Source: Phycisphaerales bacterium UBA1845 (GTDB lineage: Bacteria > Planctomycetota > Phycisphaerae > UBA1845). Taken from it: a stretch of DNA of 64,000 nucleotides. Positions 60,090-64,000 of this stretch are shown here, in pieces. Numbering within the stretch: the first letter of the stretch is position 1; every line of letters starts with the position of its first letter. The notes beneath the pieces were generated by a model. The model was not told the DNA's origin. It saw nothing but the letters and a program-made list of their open reading frames with translations, and did no database searches. Position numbers and translations under genes: made by a program. The stretch is taken from contig DDIR01000066.1 of the NCBI GenBank assembly GCA_002338715.1, positions 1 through 64,000 on the forward strand, read 5' to 3'.

Positions 60090-63000
60090 ATGTTCATGAA
60101 AAAAATTGCAGGGATCGTGCGCGCCGGTGCGGCTGCGCTTTGCCTGGTGGTCGTTGCGTCACCAGTGTTTGCACAGGTTGCGGGTCACGACACGTCGAAG
60201 ATCCGTTGGCGATCGGGCGAGGTGATGACCACGCTCAAGACGGCGCAGGAAGCCGCGACGGACTTAAGTGTCTTAGCCGGAAACCGCGCCGCGCAGAAGC
60301 ACGTGGTGGTTCAGTTTGACGGTCCGCTGTCCGACGCTCAGCGTGCGAAGCTCAGTGCGGCTGGCGTGTCGCTGTTGAACTACGTTGGCGACAACGCGTA
60401 CTTCGCGGCGTTTGACGATGCAGGCGTGAATCAGGATGCGCTTCGCGCGGTTTCGTCGCTTCGGGCATCGATGGCGATCGAGCGCGATTGGAAGCTTCAC
60501 CCTTCAATCATTCGTGACGAGGTTTTCGAGTGGGCGATCGTCGACGGCGCCAAGACGCCGCGTGCGAAAGACCCGATGGAGGAGGAAAGCCCGCGTCTGA
60601 TCAACGACAACCGCGAGATGGTCGTGGCGGTTTACGTCCTGTTCCATCCGGACATCAAGCTCGATACGGTCGGACTCGAAACGGTTCGCAGCCATGGCGG
60701 CAGAGTGCAGTCATACATGCGTTCGATCAACGGCTTCGTCGTGGAAATGCCGGCGAAGAATCTCAAGGCGCTGGCTGATGAAGATGCGGTGCAGTACATG
60801 GAACCGCCCCTCCCGCAGTTCAGCGAGATGAACAACAGCAACCGCGCCATCACTGGTGCGGACATCGTGCAAGCGGCTCCCTACAACCTCGATGGTTCGG
60901 GCGTCAGCGTGCTGGTTTACGACGGTGGCGAGGTGTTGGCTTCGCACCCGGACTTCGGCGGCCGGGCAACGGTTCGTGACAGCTCCGGCGTTTCGGACCA
61001 CTCCACGCACGTGGCCGGCACCATCGGTGGAAACGGTGCGGGCAGCAGTGGGTTGTATCGCGGGATGGCCCCCGCGGTGACCATCGAATCATACGGATTC
61101 GAGCAGCCGGGCGGACTCAGCCCCGGTTTCCTTTACACCGATCCGGGCGACCTCGAAGCCGACTACAACGAAGCGATCAACACCTTCGGTGCGGACATCT
61201 CGAACAACTCGATCGGAACGAATACGGCTCCGAACGGTTATCCGTGCGAGTGGACCGGTGACTATGGCGTGTGCGGCGCATTGATCGACGCGATTGCACG
61301 CGGCAGCCTTGGCAACCCCATGCGAATTGTCTGGGCGAACGGTAACGAGCGTCAGACCACACGCTGCGGTGATTTGTACAACACGACCGCTCCGCCGGCT
61401 GGTGCGAAAAACCACATCACCGTTGGTGCGTTGAATTCAAACGACGACTCGGTGACAAGTTTCACCAGTTGGGGACCGGTCGATGACGGCCGACTCAAGC
61501 CGGACATCGCGGGACCGGGATGTCAGTCCAACGACGACTTTGACGTGACCTCGACGAGCAGTTCGGGCGGATATACCGGTAAGTGCGGAACGTCGATGGC
61601 GTCGCCGACGATCGCCGGTCTGAGCGCGTTGCTCTTGCAGGACTATCGCGCCCAGTTCCCGGGTGAACCGGACTTCCGCAACTCGACGCTGAAGGCGATC
61701 TTCGCGAACACGGCTGTCGATATTGAGCAGGTCGGACCCGACTACAAGACGGGTTATGGTTCGGTGCGTATTGAACCGGCGATCAACCTGGTGCGTGCGG
61801 AGAACTTCGTCGAGGAGACTGTGTCACAAGGTGACACTTACTCGCTGGTGATCGTGGTGAGCCCCGGCGATCCCGAGCTGCGCGTGACGCTGGCGTGGGA
61901 CGACGTGCCCGGTACGCCCAACGTCAATCCGGTTCTCGTCAACGACCTGGATTTGCAGGTGTACGATCCCAATGGCGTTCGCCACTTCCCGTGGACGCTG
62001 AACCCGGCCAGCCCGGCGACGCCCGCGGTTCAAAATGCCGAAGACCATGTCAACAATATTGAGCAGGTGACTGTTGGGACGCCGATGGCCGGCGCCTGGC
62101 GCGTCGATGTCGTTGGTTTCAACGTGCCGCAAGGACCTCAGCCGTTCTCGGTGGCAGCCAACCCGGTGCTGGTCAATTGCAGCGATGCGGGACTGGCGCG
62201 TTTGGATCGGACGAAGTACGCCTGCGAAAGCGAAGGCATCCTGACGGTGATCGACTGCGGACTTAATACGGATGATCTCGTCATCGAAACTGTCAGCGTC
62301 GAAGTGGCATCGAGCACCGAACCGACGGGTGAGACGGTGATTCTCACCGAGACGGCGGGGGCTAGTGCCGCATTCGTGGCGACGATCGGATTCAGCACGG
62401 TGGATGGAGCCGGCGTGATTCAGGTGACGGCTGGCGATACGGTGACGCTGACCTACATCGATGCCGATGACGGTGATGGCGGTGTGAACGTTGTGGTGAC
62501 CGATGTGGCTGTCGTGGACTGCACGCCGCCGGTGATCAGCAATGTGCAGGTGGGTACGGTGAATCCGCGTGACGCGGCGCTTTCGTTTGATACGGATGAG
62601 TCAAGCTTCGGTACGGTCAACTATGGCCTGTCTTGTGGGGCGCTGACTGAATCGGTTGGCGGCGGACTGGCGACGGCGCATGCGTTCGGTTTGACTGGTT
62701 TGACGGATGATACGACGTACTTCTTCAGCGTGTCCGCATCGGATGAAGCCGGTAACAGCGCCACCGACGACAACGGCAGTGCGTGCTACAGCTTCACGAC
62801 GCCTGAAGTTCCGGACTTCTTCACCGAGCAGTTTGCGGCTGGCCTGGACATCCAGAACAGCAAGATCACATTCACGCCAAATGGTTCGAATGATTTCTAC
62901 GATGCGTGTATCGAGTCGATCGTGTCGCTACCGACGGATCCGGCTGGCGGTACGAGCGTTTCGCTTTCGGACGACGGCAACTCATCGTTCGCGCCGGCGC

Positions 63001-64000
63001 AACCGATCTTGCTTTACGGTACGGCGCACAACACGGTGTATATCAACGCCAACGGTAACCTGACGTTCGATGCGTCGGACAGTGATTACACGGAGACGTT
63101 TGAAGAGCACTTTGGCGAGCCGCGCATTTCGGCGGTCTGGGATGACATCAATCCGACGATCGGCGGTACGATCAGCTACAAGTCGCTGCCCGACCGTGCG
63201 GTGGTGACGTATGACGACGTGTCGGAGATTTCGACGTCGAACTCGAACACGTTCCAGATTGAAATGTTCTACGACGGCCGCATCACGTTGAGCTACCTGC
63301 AGGTGGATATCGCCGATGCGATTGCGGGTTTGTCGGCTGGTGCTGGACTCGATCCGGACTTCCTTGCGACGGACCTGTCGGGTGTTGGATCATGCGGACC
63401 GCGTCCGCCGTTTGCGTCGAGTGCATCGTTGCAGACCGCGCAGAACACACCGCTGACCATTGACCTGGAAGTCGACGACGACGGTCTGCCCGAAGTTCCC
63501 GGCGCGGTGGCCACGATCATTTTGACGTTGCCGCAAGGCGACCTTCGCGACAACGGTGACAACCACGTCATCGTTCCCGGCGACCTGCCGTATACGATGG
63601 TGGGCGGTGGAACCCAGTTGGAATACACGCCCGATCCGGGTTACTCCGGGTTGGATTCGTTCACGTTCAAAGCCAATGACGGCGGCATTGCGCCGGATGG
63701 CGGCGATTCGACGACCGCGACGGTGGATATTCTCGTCGGTGGGCCGGGGCAGATTTACTTCTGGCCGCTCGATACGAATCCCGGTTGGACGACCGAAGAC
63801 ATGTGGGCCTATGGCAAACCGCAGGCGATCGATGGCGACCCGGCTGGCGGTTTCACGGGTATCAACGTCTATGGGTTCAACCTCAACGGTGAATACACCA
63901 ACAACATGAGCGAGGAGCGTTTGACGACGACGCCGATTGATTGCACCAACGTCGCAGAAGCCGAACTTCGATTCCAGCGGTGGCTCGGTGTTGAGTCGGC
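60090..64000 (+). CDS. Large subtilisin-like (S8) serine protease, 3' end cut by window
   Basis: An open frame of 1303 complete codons continues past the window edge. A signal peptide ends near SPVFAQ, and an inhibitor-like propeptide region follows. The peptidase domain has Asp278 in LVYDGGE, His304 in DHSTHVAGTIGG and Ser502 in CGTSMASPTIAG, a complete triad; NNSIG and WANGN lie between. Then come a P-domain-like part (PGDPELRVTLAWDD, VNDLDLQVYDPNG), a fibronectin-like module (ISNVQVGTVNPRDAALSF), and a segment with LTIDLEVDDDGLPE and YTPDPGYSGLDSFTFKANDG, an Ig-like bacterial domain. ATG 60090 follows GGAGGAT. It is exported or surface bound. Confidence 0.92.
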   Translation, partial: MFMKKIAGIVRAGAAALCLVVVASPVFAQVAGHDTSKIRWRSGEVMTTLKTAQEAATDLSVLAGNRAAQKHVVVQFDGPLSDAQRAKLSAAGVSLLNYVGDNAYFAAFDDAGVNQDALRAVSSLRASMAIERDWKLHPSIIRDEVFEWAIVDGAKTPRAKDPMEEESPRLINDNREMVVAVYVLFHPDIKLDTVGLETVRSHGGRVQSYMRSINGFVVEMPAKNLKALADEDAVQYMEPPLPQFSEMNNSNRAITGADIVQAAPYNLDGSGVSVLVYDGGEVLASHPDFGGRATVRDSSGVSDHSTHVAGTIGGNGAGSSGLYRGMAPAVTIESYGFEQPGGLSPGFLYTDPGDLEADYNEAINTFGADISNNSIGTNTAPNGYPCEWTGDYGVCGALIDAIARGSLGNPMRIVWANGNERQTTRCGDLYNTTAPPAGAKNHITVGALNSNDDSVTSFTSWGPVDDGRLKPDIAGPGCQSNDDFDVTSTSSSGGYTGKCGTSMASPTIAGLSALLLQDYRAQFPGEPDFRNSTLKAIFANTAVDIEQVGPDYKTGYGSVRIEPAINLVRAENFVEETVSQGDTYSLVIVVSPGDPELRVTLAWDDVPGTPNVNPVLVNDLDLQVYDPNGVRHFPWTLNPASPATPAVQNAEDHVNNIEQVTVGTPMAGAWRVDVVGFNVPQGPQPFSVAANPVLVNCSDAGLARLDRTKYACESEGILTVIDCGLNTDDLVIETVSVEVASSTEPTGETVILTETAGASAAFVATIGFSTVDGAGVIQVTAGDTVTLTYIDADDGDGGVNVVVTDVAVVDCTPPVISNVQVGTVNPRDAALSFDTDESSFGTVNYGLSCGALTESVGGGLATAHAFGLTGLTDDTTYFFSVSASDEAGNSATDDNGSACYSFTTPEVPDFFTEQFAAGLDIQNSKITFTPNGSNDFYDACIESIVSLPTDPAGGTSVSLSDDGNSSFAPAQPILLYGTAHNTVYINANGNLTFDASDSDYTETFEEHFGEPRISAVWDDINPTIGGTISYKSLPDRAVVTYDDVSEISTSNSNTFQIEMFYDGRITLSYLQVDIADAIAGLSAGAGLDPDFLATDLSGVGSCGPRPPFASSASLQTAQNTPLTIDLEVDDDGLPEVPGAVATIILTLPQGDLRDNGDNHVIVPGDLPYTMVGGGTQLEYTPDPGYSGLDSFTFKANDGGIAPDGGDSTTATVDILVGGPGQIYFWPLDTNPGWTTEDMWAYGKPQAIDGDPAGGFTGINVYGFNLNGEYTNNMSEERLTTTPIDCTNVAEAELRFQRWLGVES

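Noticed and set aside
1-64000. CRISPR arrays, rRNA genes and prophage
   Set aside because: No series of equal-spaced direct repeats, no rRNA-like sequence and no integrase, capsid or terminase gene was seen.

Overview
The window looks like a chromosomal segment of a moderately GC-rich Planctomycetota-type bacterium, possibly close to the Phycisphaerae. The taxonomic guess rests on gene style, not on a marker gene: two PEP-CTERM secreted proteins, prepilin-like proteins with a C-terminal DG motif, FG-GAP/ASPIC proteins ending in dockerin-like Ca-binding modules, sulfatase-TPR and phosphodiesterase-like ectoenzymes, and many short-spaced operons. No phage, plasmid, CRISPR array or rRNA was seen. 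Small dispersed inverted repeats are common.

Layout: 98-2713 is a leftward operon (trmB, an EamA transporter, a DinB-fold protein, a zinc-ribbon protein), divergent from yggS. At 3514-7401 a good sigma70-type promoter and a cobalamin riboswitch precede three tightly coupled secreted-protein genes: a propeller-like PEP-CTERM protein, a surface protein with a dockerin-like tail, and a prepilin-like protein. This is the best candidate for an undescribed system, a planctomycete B12-controlled surface module. From 7574 to 18694 come mostly housekeeping or stand-alone genes: an S9 peptidase, a metal permease, a HEAT protein, sucD, two lipoproteins, an EVE protein, 3-hydroxyanthranilate dioxygenase and Hsp20. 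From 19308 to 26656 there are two FG-GAP/ASPIC proteins around a sulfatase-TPR protein, then a PEP-CTERM protein; a BtpA-family gene follows.

28532-41024 is a long rightward block that joins signalling to a type IV pilus/type II secretion-like machine: histidine kinase, single-domain response regulator, HD-GYP, GAF plus degenerate GGDEF, STAS, then PilB, PilC, PilM, PilN, PilO and PilP-like proteins and two pilins. The products suggest phosphorelay and cyclic-di-GMP control of the machine. Next come a membrane-tethered HTH protein, mobA and an FdhF/YdeP-type molybdoenzyme. mobA makes the bis-MGD type of cofactor that the enzyme would need.

45471-59579 is mixed: a low-GC membrane protein with a zinc ribbon, a TlpA-type gene broken by an in-frame TGA, a DUF2079-like membrane protein, an antitoxin-like gene coupled to a HEAT-like gene instead of a toxin, a PepE-type peptidase, and a leftward operon of two related phosphodiesterase-like ectoenzymes with a ribbon-helix-helix-like protein and a membrane protein. 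A tRNA-Thr(CGT) with its own promoter and the first 1303 codons of a large subtilase close the window. Start codons were chosen by ribosome-binding site, signal peptide and family N-terminus. All functions come from motif recognition by eye, with no database search.
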